From Heterobilharzia americana (Eukaryota; Platyhelminthes; Trematoda; Strigeidida; Schistosomatidae): a stretch of 64,000 nucleotides of DNA. Where the stretch lies: assembly GCA_944470555.2 (NCBI GenBank), contig OX104128.1, forward strand, positions 58,101,257-58,165,256, written 5' to 3'. This document shows, piece after piece, positions 1-10,520 of this stretch. The translations under genes were made by a program, and so were the position numbers. Every line of letters begins with the position of its first letter. Positions within the stretch are counted from its first letter, which is position 1. The notes beneath the pieces were generated by a model. It had not been told where the DNA came from, did no database searches, and worked only from the letters and a program-made list of their open reading frames with translations.

Positions 1-385
1 CAACCATCACATCAAAGCATTGACTTACTTGACTGAATTAGTGTTGAAAATCTGGACCTTGTTGGGTGCAGTGCTGAGTGCAGTGGAGTGGGGTACAGCA
101 TATTAGTGAAGGAGGGCCTGTCTTACTGTATTTCCGATGCTGACTTTGACATCCTCATCTGTGCCACCGCCTGTAGTTGAAACGATGGTACCTAGGTGGG
201 TAGGTAGGTAGGTGACAGAGACAACTTCGTTTTTTAGATTTCTCCTGTTGATAGTGATTGCTGCTTGTTGTTGTTGGTTGGGTATCTTCATCACCTCTGT
301 CTTCTCAACGTTCATTCGATGGAAGTCCCGTCTTCGCTTCCGCTGCTGCTAACTTGTTGGTTTTCGCCTTGCATTAAGTCACTGG
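1..385 (-). mobile_element. RTE-type LINE fragment (family A), C-terminal to the RT core
   Basis: The minus strand encodes a broken piece of the region following the reverse transcriptase palm domain of an RTE-like non-LTR retrotransposon. Seen: a stretch reading VEKTEVMKIPNQQQQ, followed by THLGTIVSTTGG and TDEDVKVSIG, all of which recur in the copies at 2752-3812, 17609-18374, 28450-29548 and 57614-58513. The element runs off the left edge of the window, so its 3' end is not visible. It has frame breaks and a stop after the QALLH segment. It is a dead fragment with no host function. Class assignment to RTE is by recognition of the RT-adjacent motifs and not by a search. Confidence 0.75.
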
Positions 386-834
386 ATGGTCAGTAATATT
401 ATATAATATAACCACAACTTTAAGCTAAAAAATAGTACAGAATTAGTTACATTCTAGTCACTAATCAACTTCATGCCAGGTACACTTAAGACGTAACACC
501 CGACTACAAAAACGGGTGACATCGGCTAAAATCTATGAGAAAGAACATTAGCTTGCTTGATTTCGCATGCACATCTAGCTGACGAGTAGTAACAAATAGG
601 GAAATTAAATCAGTTGTCTCTCACCGTTTGCCTCCAGCCAAATAACTTTTAAACTGATTGAGGTGGTTTCAAATCTCAGATTCTGGCAAGAAGTTCTTTA
701 AATTTGAAGATCTGTCTTGCTGCGATAAAAACCAATAAGCATTTAACCTAAGCTAAGCAGTAATTCAATTTTGAGGCCTGTAGAAGTTTTATTGATTTTA
801 AGTTGTTATTTATCATGGACTGATATTAGTTGGA
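386..834. other. No recognisable feature
   Basis: AT-rich DNA without a reading frame of note, a repeat shared with the rest of the window, or an RNA fold that I can see. Confidence 0.5.
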
Positions 835-1080
835 GGAACATTGGAAACCTGGAAGCATTGAATAACTGTTTCACCCACTAGTATGGAACTCATCAGCAGT
901 AAGCACCCACGACCTCACCCCCCAGTGGCGATCAAACCCAGTACCTTCAGGTTCCGTGGCTAGCCCGTTACCGCCAAGCCACTGGGTTGGAATTCAGTGG
1001 TTCACATTTCCTACTTCTGTCAGTTCATGATATAGTGCCAACATGAGGACAGTTACTCGACAACGGCATTATATGGAGGT
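835..1080 (-). repeat. Hammerhead SINE, family B, copy 1
   Basis: Read on the minus strand this copy has the hammerhead core CTGATGAG (889-896) and GAAAC (868-872), separated by a stem II segment starting GTTCCATACTAG. The 3' flank reads CCAGGTTTCCAATGTTCC, which is shared with the copies at 1085-1255, 3840-3995 and 16905-17125. The core nucleotides are intact, but the cleavage triplet expected after stem III is degraded (ATTC where others have GTC). It lies head-to-head with copy 2. Confidence 0.7.
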
Positions 1081-1084
1081 TGCG

Positions 1085-1255
1085 TATTAAATTCCGACCC
1101 AGTGGCTTGGTAGTAACATTCTGGCCGCGAAACCCGAAAGTCTTTGGTTCGAAGCTTAGCGGGGGAGGGTCATGGGCGTGTATTGCTGAGTCCCATACTA
1201 GGACGAAACAGCTGTCCAGTGTTCCCAGGTTTCCAATGTTCATTTAACTTATATC
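1085..1255 (+). repeat. Hammerhead SINE, family B, copy 2 (core deleted)
   Basis: Shares GTCCCATACTAGGACGAAAC and the downstream CAGCTGTCCAGTG with other family B copies. The first core box is damaged: it reads CTGAGTCCC where the family has CTGAGGAGTCCC, so three bases of the CUGANGA box are lost and the ribozyme should be inactive. Inverted relative to copy 1, which starts about 5 bp upstream. Confidence 0.7.
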
Positions 1256-1522
1256 AGTCTATGATGGGTACCAAAGTGAAGTCAACTCAATTAAACCGAA
1301 GGATGGGAGGAAAAATATAACAATTAAAATAATATGGGATAAACGAAAGAGTTACATAGTTGATTCTAATCTTGATAAGAAGACAAAGTTTGCTAAGCAA
1401 GGTCGGTGTAGTATGTAAGAACAAATTGGTTTTATACGCATAAAGGTGGTTTTAAATTTCGAATGGCTATCGCTTCAGTAAACAAATCTCAGTATGCATC
1501 CTTGACTGTTTCTATAATATGT

Positions 1523-2640
1523 TTATTCTAAAGATGAAGAAGGCCGTCTGCTACCTGTGCTTATCAAAGTTTCACATTCCATCTGGTTTTGAAGCAATTT
1601 AGGTATATGTTCTGCTACCCTCAACTGTATGGCTCGATAACTCTTCCTTATGTATATGTGACTATACACATATGTAAATTGGTAAACATATTGCGATGTG
1701 ACGTAATCCCAGAAGCAGTATTTAGGTTTGTGGTGAAGCATGTGTTTTGTTTTTCCCACAGTGATAAGATTTGCCGTGTAATATGTTTTCTTGATGGCTG
1801 ATGTCAGCCTACGTCGTCTCAAAATGATACTATTCGACTCTCCTCTCTGTATGGTAGAGTGATATAGACACTTTTCTTAGGAATCATGTGTATAGCTGCC
1901 TTCGGTGCTACTTGACTTCTAAAATGATTTATGAATTTCAGTGGAAATCCAGTTTTGGTTAGTTTCGGTCAGTAATTTGACGTCTTCATCCATCGTATCT
2001 AATGTACAGATATGACATTAGACCTCACTTGTATTGAACAGGACAAAAATTGTCAAAATTCAGATATTGTCCTGTCCATATAGACTTTCTGTAGACTGGC
2101 CGTTTTATTGAACCATCTTCTTGTCGACTCAATAGTACATCTAAGAATGACAGAGGATTATTACTCTCTGCCTTACAAGTAAAGCTTATATTAGTTTGTA
2201 AATTGCTTTACGTTTTCTTAATAGACAAGTCATATCTCTATGATTCTCACAAATCACTTTAATGTCATCAACATATCTCTTGTAAACGGGAAATGTAACG
2301 ATGAGATCATCAGTCAGATTTTCGATATATGATATATAAATATCAATTCATAATAGTCTTAAGGAACTATTCATAGCTATAACACCAACTTGACGAAAGT
2401 GTTCACCTTCAAATATGAAACGAACTTTATCGTGACAAATTAATAATAATTTCTTGAGAAAAGTCTCAATAATAAGGAATGCAAAGTTTCTTGAAGATAT
2501 GTAGTCCAAGAGAATATTAGTAGTTCTGGACAACAGCAAGTAAGTGTACAAAGAATTTACATCGAAATACAGTCAACATATTACCAAGTATCTTACAATG
2601 AGAACATACAGAGTTCATTTCAAACTACAGTTAACATTTT
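1523..2640 (-). mobile_element. Penelope-like element, decayed RT plus GIY-YIG
   Basis: On the minus strand the 5' part (about 2550-2350) encodes FEGEHFRQVGVIAMNSSLRL, which matches the PLE reverse transcriptase block FxGxxYRQxDGxAMGSPLGP. Next, near 2290, comes YKRYVDDI, the catalytic Y-x-D-D box in PLE form. The 3' part (about 1800-1530) encodes KPKYCFWDYVTSQYVYQFTY followed by IYIRKSYRAIQLRVAEHIPK. This is a degenerate GIY-YIG endonuclease domain with the N-terminal Y-x-I motif altered. Frames are broken by several stops. PLEs are known from schistosomes; this copy is dead. The second PLE in the window, at 51125-52140, is better preserved. Confidence 0.75.
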
Positions 2641-2751
2641 TGTCAACCAATTTGTCAATTTTTATGTGTAGGGAAACAACACATAGACAATATAGGGCTT
2701 AAGAGATTATTAATTTTATGAAACCTTGGAAATTCATATCCCATAGAATGA

Positions 2752-3812
2752 CGCCTTTGAAGACAGGAGTAAGAAAAAGTTGCTGCCTACTATCACCGAC
2801 GATCTTCTTAATTGTGGTCAACTGAATCATGCAAAAAACTGTGAAGAGCGAGAAGAAGAGGTTACGCTGGCTGGACCCATGAAAAGACCCTAGAAGATTT
2901 GGATTTCGCTGATGATGATTTATGTTTAATGTTTTGTTGCACAAACTCGAAGATCTACAGACAAAAACTAACAAGTTGACAGAAGAGTCAGGGCAGAGCA
3001 GCGAAGGAAGACAGGTTTTTCTTCAGGTAAACGTAGAGAAGACAGAGTTGATGATGATACCCAACTAAAGCCACCAACAATAAAAAAACCAATCAAAATC
3101 AACGGAAGAAACCTAAAGGAAGTTTTATCTTCCACCTACCTACCTACCTACCCACTTAGGCACCATCGTTTCAACTACAGGCGGTGACACAGATGAGGAT
3201 GTCAAAGTCAGCATCGGAAAAGAAAAAAAAGGCCTTCAACAATCTGAAACCAGTGCGGGGATCTACTGCACTCAACATAAAGAAAAGGATGCTGATTTTC
3301 AACATTAATTCATTCGAGTAAGTCAATGCTTTGATGTGATGGTTGAGAGACTTGGCGCCTTGTGAAAAGAATTTCCAACAAACCACAAACAGACACCAAC
3401 AACAGCTGCCGCCTGCGCTCACTCGATACTGAATATCAGATCAGATGGCCAGAATAATAAGAATAAGCAACAAGGAAGTCACTCCGACTGACAACGAACT
3501 AACCGAACAAGAGAACATCGTCCAACAAATGTGCAGAAGAAGAAAGTGGAGATGGATTGGGCATAGACTGAAAAGACCGTTTGGAGATATGACGCGCCAT
3601 GCCAGGCCGTCGAGTGGAACCCAGAGGGTAGACGACGAGTTGGGAGTGTGAGGTGAGGGTGACGTGGAGGAGATTGTGTAAGGGAGAAATGAAATCTTAT
3701 GGGGAGTCATGGAGCCAGGTTAAGGAAAAAGACTGTAGAGAATGGAGTGGAATGGAGACATGCTACTGAAGCCCTGTGTTCCACTAGGGACTCAAGAGAC
3801 AAATAAATTACA
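2752..3812 (+). mobile_element. RTE-type LINE (family A) 3' half
   Basis: Non-LTR element copy carrying the region after the RT palm: THLGTIVSTTGGDTDEDV around 3150-3200, the segment around ARIIRISNKEVT at 3445, RRRKWRWIGHRLKRP at 3535-3580 and the terminal block ending in LLKPCVPLGTQ. The 3' end reads CACTAGGGACTCAAGAGAC, matching the family tail that elsewhere runs into (TAA)n. Several frameshifts and stops make it non-functional. A 68-residue open stretch (3445-3651) is a surviving piece of the element ORF and not a gene. Confidence 0.8.
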
Positions 3813-3839
3813 AATAATAACATCTCATAGATTTGAATA

Positions 3840-3995
3840 AATTGAATCGAGGGTAACGTGGTGGCCATGGAAACTGAACGTTCTGGGTTCGATCTTCGAT
3901 AGGATCATAGGTGTGCACTGCTGAAGAGTCACATACTAGGGTGAAACAGCTATCCAGTTTTCCCAGATTTCCAATGTTCCTCTGACTGATGCCGA
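3840..3995 (+). repeat. Hammerhead SINE, family B, copy 3
   Basis: Core box CTGAAGAG at 3921-3928 fits CUGANGA with N=A, and GAAAC is present at 3942-3946. Stem I can form through GCACTG before the core and CAGT after the cleavage site. Stem II is weakened (GTCAC against GGGT). The 3' end CCCAGATTTCCAATGTTCC is the family signature. Confidence 0.65.
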
Positions 3996-4430
3996 TCCAA
4001 GATGAATTCCAACCGAAAATCAATTAATAATTCACCACAAACCTCGAGATAGAATAAAACTGAATCTCTGTTTGTTAGTAGCATATCTATTCAAAAGGTT
4101 TACTAAATTAGAGGTTACTTCCGCTTTGAATCTTCTAATATCTTCTGCTGTAGGATATCAGCCATGAATTTACTTTCGTCACTAAAGATGTTTGGAATCA
4201 GATCCATTAGTTATATGAAGTTTAGGAAATTTTACGCCTGAATTCCATAAACATTTATCCTCATCACCTGCTAAAGTGTTACGAGGGTTACACAGATACT
4301 CTATGATTTCCACTAATACTGTAAACTAATGTCATCTTCCTAATTGAAACTTATCGACTATATGGATCCTGTTTAACCGATACCAATGAAGTTTAAACAC
4401 ACAATTTCCAGGTTTCTGAGGACTTATAAA
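3996..4430. other. No recognisable feature
   Basis: AT-rich DNA between two SINE copies. No coding potential or shared repeat seen. Confidence 0.5.
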
Positions 4431-4439
4431 TTTCATGGC

Positions 4440-4738
4440 GATGATTAAAATGGACTGACATCAGCTGCAGAAACAGTGAAGATCTGGGAGCACTGGACAG
4501 CTGTTTTGTCCTATTATTGCGTACCCACGACTATATCAGGAATCGAACTCAGGAGTATCAGGTATTATGGCGAGTACGTTACCATCGAGCTAGTAAATCG
4601 GAATTCAATGGTCTTAATTTTATCTACTTCCATCAACTCACGAAATACCGTGACCTCCATTCAATACTATGGTTGAGGATTTGTCATTACGCCCAACTTG
4701 GTTGACTCTATAGGTCACTAATTTTCATTAGAACTTCA
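4440..4738 (-). repeat. Hammerhead SINE, family B, copy 4 (core lost)
   Basis: Minus-strand copy with the family 3' part (CAGCTGTCCAGTGCTCCCAG) and the 5' head (similar to the copies at 10245 and 22335, ending near a TTGGTTGACTC segment). The segment that should carry CTGAGGAGTCCCAT is deleted, so it cannot form the hammerhead core. It ends directly at an (AT)n tract. Confidence 0.6.

Positions 4739-4740
<2 letters not shown>

Positions 4741-4786
<46 letters not shown>
4741..4786. repeat. (AT)n microsatellite
   Basis: Twenty-three uninterrupted AT units (46 bp) between a SINE and a LINE fragment. Confidence 0.95.
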
Positions 4787-4789
<3 letters not shown>

Positions 4790-4837
4790 GAAGTATGTTA
4801 CTGATGGGCAGGGAACAGTAATTCAAATTCAGAGGTA

Positions 4838-6210
4838 TGACTGACTGATCAAATCAACATAGAACCTCACACACAGGTGCATCGATTCAAGTTGCCACAC
4901 TTCACAGGAGTATGCAAAGAACAAGTCTATACGAAAGAAGTGATATCAAAGTAGACAAAGTTGTGCAACAGCATAAACGATTTGAAAATAAAGGTTAGTG
5001 AAAATATCCAGGCGTTAGAAGATGTCAAAAACTGCATACATCGGCACCATTATGATCGATTTTAAATCATGTCACCAACAGTCCTCAACCACTGATTCCT
5101 ATCGTCTCGGAGACCCCAGCAGGAAGTCTGCATCTCATTACACGGCTCAGACTAATCGTAAGAGACTTCATGGACTGATGCCAGGTCGTGGTCTGACCAC
5201 CTTCAGACCTCATCCAACCTAATACAGCTGCTGTTAGCATGGCACATCGAGGTAGGGAGGGACTTGATATACACAGTACATGTCTGAGTCACCTGAGATG
5301 ACGAAGTTTCACAACCTCATCAATCGTCATGCTTACTTTGCCTGGCACCTTTTGCCTAACCCCAACATTGCCAAAAATACTCAGATTTCTGCACAGCGTA
5401 TCCAAGAGACCCTGCATTTTCTCGGCCTTTTCATCTAGCATGAAAATATTGTCTGCATACTTCAAGTCAACCGCATGACATCTAGGGAGTAGGTCAATCC
5501 CTGAGAGGTCAGATATAGCAATGGTCACTTCAATTAGTACTTCTGTAACGAAGTTAAGCGGAAATGGTGATATTGGACATCCCTGGCGGACACCACTAGT
5601 TTTCGTTAATTAACATGAGAAGTATCCATAAGCCCTAACACGTCTGGGTGAGTTCGAGTCGAGAGCTTCGATTAGTGTAGCATACTTGGTTGGTACTCCA
5701 TTCAGTCAGACATTACCACAACACCTAATCATAGACAGAGCCAAATGTCGCCTTGAGGTCAAGAATTATGGCGTGTCGGCCACTAGCCAGTAGGTATGCA
5801 TGTGTTCCAGAGCCTGTTGAAGGGTAAAAATATGATCAACGCACCCTGGTCCAGGACTGAGACCTGTCTGGCTTTCATGAATTTCCTGTTCTCGAACTAC
5901 AGTTAGGCGTTGGATAACTTTTGTGCCTAGGATCTAGGACATAATATTAATCAAACTAACTCCATTATGGTTGTCACCGGAATAATTCTCTCTTCTCATA
6001 GACCGTGATGAAAAGAGAAGTAGACCAGTCTGATACCACTACCTCTGATCCCCACCACTTTAATTAGTGGTTTCCTACCGCCAGCCTTAAAAACTTCAGA
6101 TGACAAACTTTCAGGTTGTACTGCTTGCTTTCCATCGTTTCAGGTTCAACACAGCCTTATTAGCTTCAAGGAGAGTTGGAGGACCGACATCTGTGTCCCA
6201 TTAAGAGTTT
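4838..6210 (-). mobile_element. RTE-type LINE (family B, SR2-like) RT region and 3' end
   Basis: Longest family B copy. On the minus strand, 5' to 3': a SSEVFKAGGRK block near 6100, a PGPGCVDHIFTL-like block near 5850, SGVRQGCPISPFPLNFV near 5600-5550, the palm box KYADNIF (consensus YADD, second Asp lost) near 5455, and the C-terminal VDEVVxLxxLRxLxHVL block near 5320-5270. The 3' untranslated tail (4838-5060) is shared with 55015-55560 and, in plus orientation, with 48541, 59290 and 62745. Multiple stops and a mutated catalytic Asp show that it is dead. Confidence 0.8.
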
Positions 6211-7350
6211 TAGGTATTGGTTGATTTCAATGTTTCGACAAGTAATGTCAGTCCATGATGAAGACTTCCTTGAAGGGAAAGTTTAGAACTGAAGAATACT
6301 TTTCCGTGGTTTATTGTTGACTAAATAAGCAGCAAACATTGATTAAGAAAAGGTGATGAGTTCTCATGTACACTGCGTTTTCCAAAATAGGAATGGTGGG
6401 CATAAACTAATGCGACATACTACTGAAAATAAACGAGTAGTTACAAACCCTGTAATGCTGTTCTGTAGATGTTGCTAGCCAGATCAGCATGACTTAACCA
6501 CTGAATATAAGTTGTTTAGCTTTTCTGAGGGTGAGTTGTGTATATAAATCACTCTGTTCTGGAGACCAAAGCCTACAGATCAGTGTGAGTGGTTTCGAAC
6601 TACCGATGGTAATCAGTAGTATAAGATATTTTCTTTCCAGTGGTGGTGTAGATCAACTTTCAACGTTATTTCAATCGATATCGATCCTCAGAATAGTAAT
6701 GGACATCCACTAAAGTAGAGAGAATCAGTAACAGTTATATCCTGGATCCCTTTATTATACAAACAAAGGGGGGGGGGCGGTGAAGAGAAAAAAGTAAGCA
6801 TGTTTCAACTCACATAATTCCAAATATTGTATTCAACAGTAGTCCATCAGTCAACTCTTCTCGTAATAGATCCTTGGATGATGAACTGAATAGTTGTGCC
6901 CATAAAAGCAAATCCGATTTCATAATAGGATAAATTCAATTTGAGTAATATAATTCCTTTGTTCAATGGAATATTATAATATCTAGAAGGAGAAACAACA
7001 TGAAAACGATGAAGGAGAGTATTTGCCTTTGTGATCAAATGATGAACTACATGAAATGTGCCTAACTTGGGAAGGGGTAAGTGGTTATGGGGAGGGAGGG
7101 GGGAGGGAGCATGAAATGGAGGTCTGTGAACCAAACTACACACGTCACACATGTTAAATAACAACCGATGATAAAATCTGATGACTGATATTGGCAAACA
7201 GAGTTCAAATTGAACTCATAACACTTCAGGAGAAGAATAAACCATTCTTTGTGAACCGCTTGTTCATAGGATACTTTGATAAACTAACTTTAAGAGTTGT
7301 AATTCCATCCGTTATGATTCTGAATTGAAATGATCGGCCTGTGTTGGGAT
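6211..7350. other. Unclassified DNA, with a G-run near 6770
   Basis: No gene seen. Contains a G homopolymer near 6770 and a purine-rich G/A patch at 7080-7110 that creates a spurious 116-residue minus-strand frame rich in Pro and His. No similarity to other parts of the window noticed. Confidence 0.45.
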
Positions 7351-7354
7351 ATAG

Positions 7355-7500
7355 GCTTCCATGGGAGGATGCTTCGATGTCGCCTGACCATTTATTTTGA
7401 CTTCACTAACTGGAATCCAGGCACATCCAACTGATGAGCCCCTAATAGGAGGAGACGTGCGTCCTGGGTTTCCCCCTGTTGACTGCCAAGTAAACTACAG
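7355..7500 (+). repeat. Hammerhead SINE, family A (Smalpha-like)
   Basis: Closest copy to the classical schistosome hammerhead in its flanks: CACATCCAACTGATGAG (first core box 7431-7438) followed by CCCCTAATAGGAG and then CGTGCGTCCTGGGTTTCC, where GTC is the expected cleavage triplet and CCTGG pairs back into stem I. The second core box is mutated from GAAAC to GAGAC (7452-7456), which should abolish cleavage. Confidence 0.7.
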
Positions 7501-7804
7501 CATAAAATGTGACAGATAGTTGACTATTTATGATAGGGAGAGATGAATTCTCATGCTGATTGTCCAAGCCAAATGCGACTAAGCAAGAATGTATTCTTTA
7601 TTAAAAACTAACTTCAGAACTTGGTACTTCACTGTTTTGTATTTTTTCTGTACTCTACTTCACTTTTACTTAAGTCGTGTTGATTATCCCCTTAATTTCT
7701 TCATCTCTTTATCTCTCTCTTCGTGCATGTGTGTGTTCAACTGGAACTCACTGGATTACGCAGTTCCATTCCCAAGCAGTGAATAGAACAGTTCCTAACC
7801 TTGA

Positions 7805-7990
7805 TAGATGTTAGTTGGTTGGTGGCAATTGGCAGGAAACCTTGGACATAGGTTTCCTGCTTGTTGGCACTCGTCAGCAAAGTGCTTCTGGAACCTCAAT
7901 GGGAACTGCGTCAATCAGTAGTATTGTAGTCAGTGGCATTACTACTGACCTATTCGGGCCGCGATATATCTCTTGTAGGACTGTATTATG
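7805..7990 (-). repeat. Hammerhead SINE, family C, copy 1
   Basis: Minus-strand CTGACGAG (7870-7877) and GAAAC (7852-7856) flank a short stem II (TGC..GCA around CAACAA). After GAAAC comes CTATGTC, giving a GTC triplet, then CAAGG, which can pair with CTTTG just 5' of the core as stem I. Except for a G-G at the base of stem II the hammerhead parts are all present. The left part repeats at 8670-8870 (TTAGTTGGTTGG and GGCACTCGTCAG). Confidence 0.7.
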
Positions 7991-8669
7991 TATATTGCTT
8001 TATTTGTCATGATTTTGACTAGCAGATCGGTGTATCTTTACTTCCTCCCCTATAATACATGTATTTATGTTTTCACCTTACTATCCGAAGTGACCAGCCT
8101 TTGTTGTACTGTGAGGATGCCTCTGTGTTACTTGAAAATTCATTAAGTTATAAATTGCTTACTGATGGCTGAAAATGCTTTCCAAGAAGTGTATTTCGTC
8201 TTTTTCGGGCCAAATATACCCGAATCCTAGTGACTGATGGTGTTCTCACTGAGACAAGAAAGCAGCACTCATCTCAAATACAAGAGCGTTCTCTACTAAA
8301 TTACTGAGTCATAGGAACCACTTATCGTGAAACGGATATCAGTTGTCAGTTATGGTTACTAGTAACTTTCTGTTTGAAAGGGATGTGGATCCTGAGTCCG
8401 AGTCCCAATGGGGACACCGCCATTCAATGGGATTCAGGTACATTTAACTGAGTTTCAAGTAGGGAGATGTCTGGTGGTCTGTTTAAATCTTAGGCTACCA
8501 AGGATTTTTGTCCACCAAATATATTTTATCAAATCTTTCCCTTTCCAGTTTGTTTTAATCTTTATGTTTCCTAGATATGACATATACTCTCGTACCTTCT
8601 TAGAATCATTTCATGAGCTAAGAATGAAACAAATAAAAAACTTTATACTCCATGGAAATGGGCTTAAAA
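7991..8669. other. Unclassified DNA
   Basis: AT-rich. A 140-residue frame over 8408-8830 overlaps the next SINE on the other strand and has no recognisable domain; I do not call it a gene. Confidence 0.45.
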
Positions 8670-8870
8670 TGCTAGTTGGTTGGCAGCAATCGGCAGGAAG
8701 CCCTGGGCTTAAGTTTCGTGCTTGTTGGCACTCGTCAGGAAGGCGTATGTGCAACCTCAACAGGACTGATATCTCGCCTGAGATCCAAGCCCGCGCCACC
8801 AAGAGTTGTAGTCAGCGACTTTACCACTGAGCTATCCAGGTGGTCACAAGTGACCTTCTGTAGGACTTGG
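8670..8870 (-). repeat. tRNA-headed hammerhead SINE, family C, copy 2
   Basis: On the minus strand the 5' end (8855 to 8770) is plainly tRNA-derived: it carries TAGCTCAGTGGTAAAG, an A-box/D-arm sequence, and GGCTTGGATCTC in the position of a B-box. A hammerhead core follows within 40 bp. This gives the classical layout of a Pol III SINE with a ribozyme body. It is the cleanest tRNA-head plus ribozyme combination in the window. Confidence 0.75.
8700..8745 (-). ncRNA. Hammerhead ribozyme core, near intact
   Basis: Minus strand CTGACGAG (8731-8738) and GAAAC (8713-8717) enclose GTGCCAACAAGCAC, a 4-bp stem II that closes with the canonical G-C pair. All invariant core positions of both boxes are present. 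The uncertain point is the cleavage triplet: the sequence after the short stem III reads GCC where GUC would be expected, so activity is doubtful. Confidence 0.6.
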
Positions 8871-8984
8871 TTATATATATTGATCGGTCACGGGAGTGCA
8901 ACCAATTTCAAGTTGAGTGCAGACATAAAATGCTCAAAAATACAGCACAGTACTATTCCTAGGATATTTCTTATATTGAACTAG

Positions 8985-9120
8985 AGATTTTGTACCGGTT
9001 GATGGAACTGCCACCTCCATAATTACACTCAATTTTGTGTTCATCTCCAAGTCCAAACTAGACGCTAATGTAACACTAGCTGGCTGTTTCACGTTAGTAG
9101 GAAAAACATCACTCCCTAGA
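8985..9120 (+). repeat. Interspersed repeat R1, copy 1
   Basis: A stretch of about 110 bp (ATTACACTCAATTTTGTG, then ACTAGACGCTAATGTAACAC and GCTGTTTCACGTT) recurs in diverged form at 27035-27150. Class unknown. Confidence 0.55.
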
Positions 9121-9200
9121 AGGTAGGTACACCTACCTGACGAGCCCCAAAAAGGATAAAACGTGCTTTTTAGATTTCATCGCTAGCCACTATCTAGCAT
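9110..9200 (+). repeat. Hammerhead SINE, family A, mutated core
   Basis: CTGACGAG at 9137-9144 followed by CCCCAAAAAGG; the second box reads TAAAAC where GAAAC is needed, so the fold lacks an essential G. The flanks GGTACACCTAC and CGTGCTTTTTAGATTTC match the family. Confidence 0.6.
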
Positions 9201-9361
9201 TAATATCTAAGCTAGATAAATTGGTTTATCTAACGATCAACCAGCTGTCTGTTTTTATAACCCAACCAACGAGGAAAAGCGATTGAATACTCAGTGTGAT
9301 AACGAATGATTGGTTAGGTTAGTCAAGCCAAACTGTTAACAGCTGAAGTGAAAATGAAATC

Positions 9362-9440
9362 TGGTTTCCACTTCGGTCTCAGTCGGTAGAGTGTTGAATC
9401 GGTAGTGTAGAGGCTGTAGTTTTGGATCCAACTCCAAGTC
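9362..9440 (+). repeat. tRNA-like SINE head
   Basis: CTCAGTCGGTAGAGTG resembles a D-arm/A-box and TTTTGGATCCAACTCC a T-arm/B-box at tRNA spacing. No full cloverleaf can be drawn, so it is taken as a tRNA-derived SINE fragment. Confidence 0.45.
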
Positions 9441-9570
9441 AGAGAGTTTCTTTCAACTACTAGTTAAGAATCAACCTTGTACCTAAATATGACACACCGA
9501 TGTCTAACTGCAATGTGAATTTGTGGTGCGTTACTATCGCTTAAGTATACTCACATTGGCTGCCTAGTCA

Positions 9571-9624
<54 letters not shown>
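9571..9624. repeat. (AAT)n microsatellite
   Basis: Eighteen AAT units. No LINE tail abuts it here, unlike the shorter (TAA)n tracts at the family A LINE ends. Confidence 0.95.
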
Positions 9625-9879
9625 CCTTACTGTGCCAATAGAAAAGGAAAGAAAAACGAAACTACTTCTTAAAGTAACAGCATTGTGCATATAAAAATTT
9701 TACCATTGATAATTTTAACAAATATATCACTCAAGGTCAAGGTTACTACTTGACTTCATGAACCTAGATGAATTGAACAATTCAATTGATGGTAGTAAAG
9801 AAGCATAGAAATATAAATAAGAAGAGAAAGGTAGAGTATGTCAAATTGTAATAAATTAGTTATTATATTGTGTAATTTG

Positions 9880-10095
9880 CTTGGTGGAAGCTAGGGCACA
9901 GATTTCGTCTTATTTTGGACTCGTCAGTTGGATATACCTTCACCCGGGGCAGTAATGACGTTCCTACTGCGACTCAAAACTAGTTCCTACCGCTCCAAAC
10001 ATCATCTCTTGTGTCCAACAGAGGTCAACCAGTTCGATCCAGAACAAAAAGGGGGGAAATTACAAGTATCAATAAACAGTAGATGCTGCATTGTT
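9880..10095 (-). repeat. Hammerhead SINE, family A, core boxes intact
   Basis: Minus strand CTGACGAG (9920-9927), stem II GTCCAAAATAAGAC and GAAA (9903-9906) are all present, with the family flank ATATCCAA before the core. The segment after GAAA (TCTGTGCCC) lost the GTC triplet and most of stem III. The 5' half of the SINE lies towards 10095. Confidence 0.6.
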
Positions 10096-10244
10096 TATCA
10101 GAAGGTGAAATAGATGAACACAAATGTTTACTGTAGGGGACTAACTGGTTTCTACACTCCATTATATCAAATACGACATACAGTACACATTAGTATGAAG
10201 CTGATTAAATTTTAAATGTGTACGAGAACCTGTAAACAAACTAC

Positions 10245-10520
10245 GCATAAATCTGGGGGCACTAGACAGCGGTTTCGACTTAAGATGAGAATCTTTAGCT
10301 GTGAGCATTGAGGACCCCAACGGGGCTCGAACTCGGGACCTTCAGGTTTCCTAGCGAATGCATTAATCACTCAGCCAATGGGTTTTAGTTCAATGTTTCA
10401 CACTTCCCTACTTCTGTCAATTCGCGATAAAGCACGATTATCACCCAGTGTCATCAGTTGATGTCCATGTCACCTCTGACTTGGTTGACCTCATACGTTA
10501 TGGCTTCTCATTCGAACTTC
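10245..10520 (-). repeat. Hammerhead SINE, family B, degenerate copy
   Basis: Carries the family order in minus orientation: remnants of the CAGCTGT..AGTGC part at 10260-10285, the central GAACTCGGGACCTTCAGG block, and the head TTCCCTACTTCTGTCAATTC at 10400-10430. The core is scrambled. Confidence 0.6.

Noticed and set aside
6847..7197. 116-residue Pro/His-rich minus frame
   Set aside because: Created by a G/A-rich low-complexity patch; no other support.
8408..8830. 140-residue frame as a gene
   Set aside because: Its second half lies over a hammerhead SINE in the opposite orientation; the first half has no features.
9571..9624. CRISPR or tandem regulatory array
   Set aside because: Plain trinucleotide microsatellite. 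No CRISPR-like repeat-spacer structure exists anywhere in the window.
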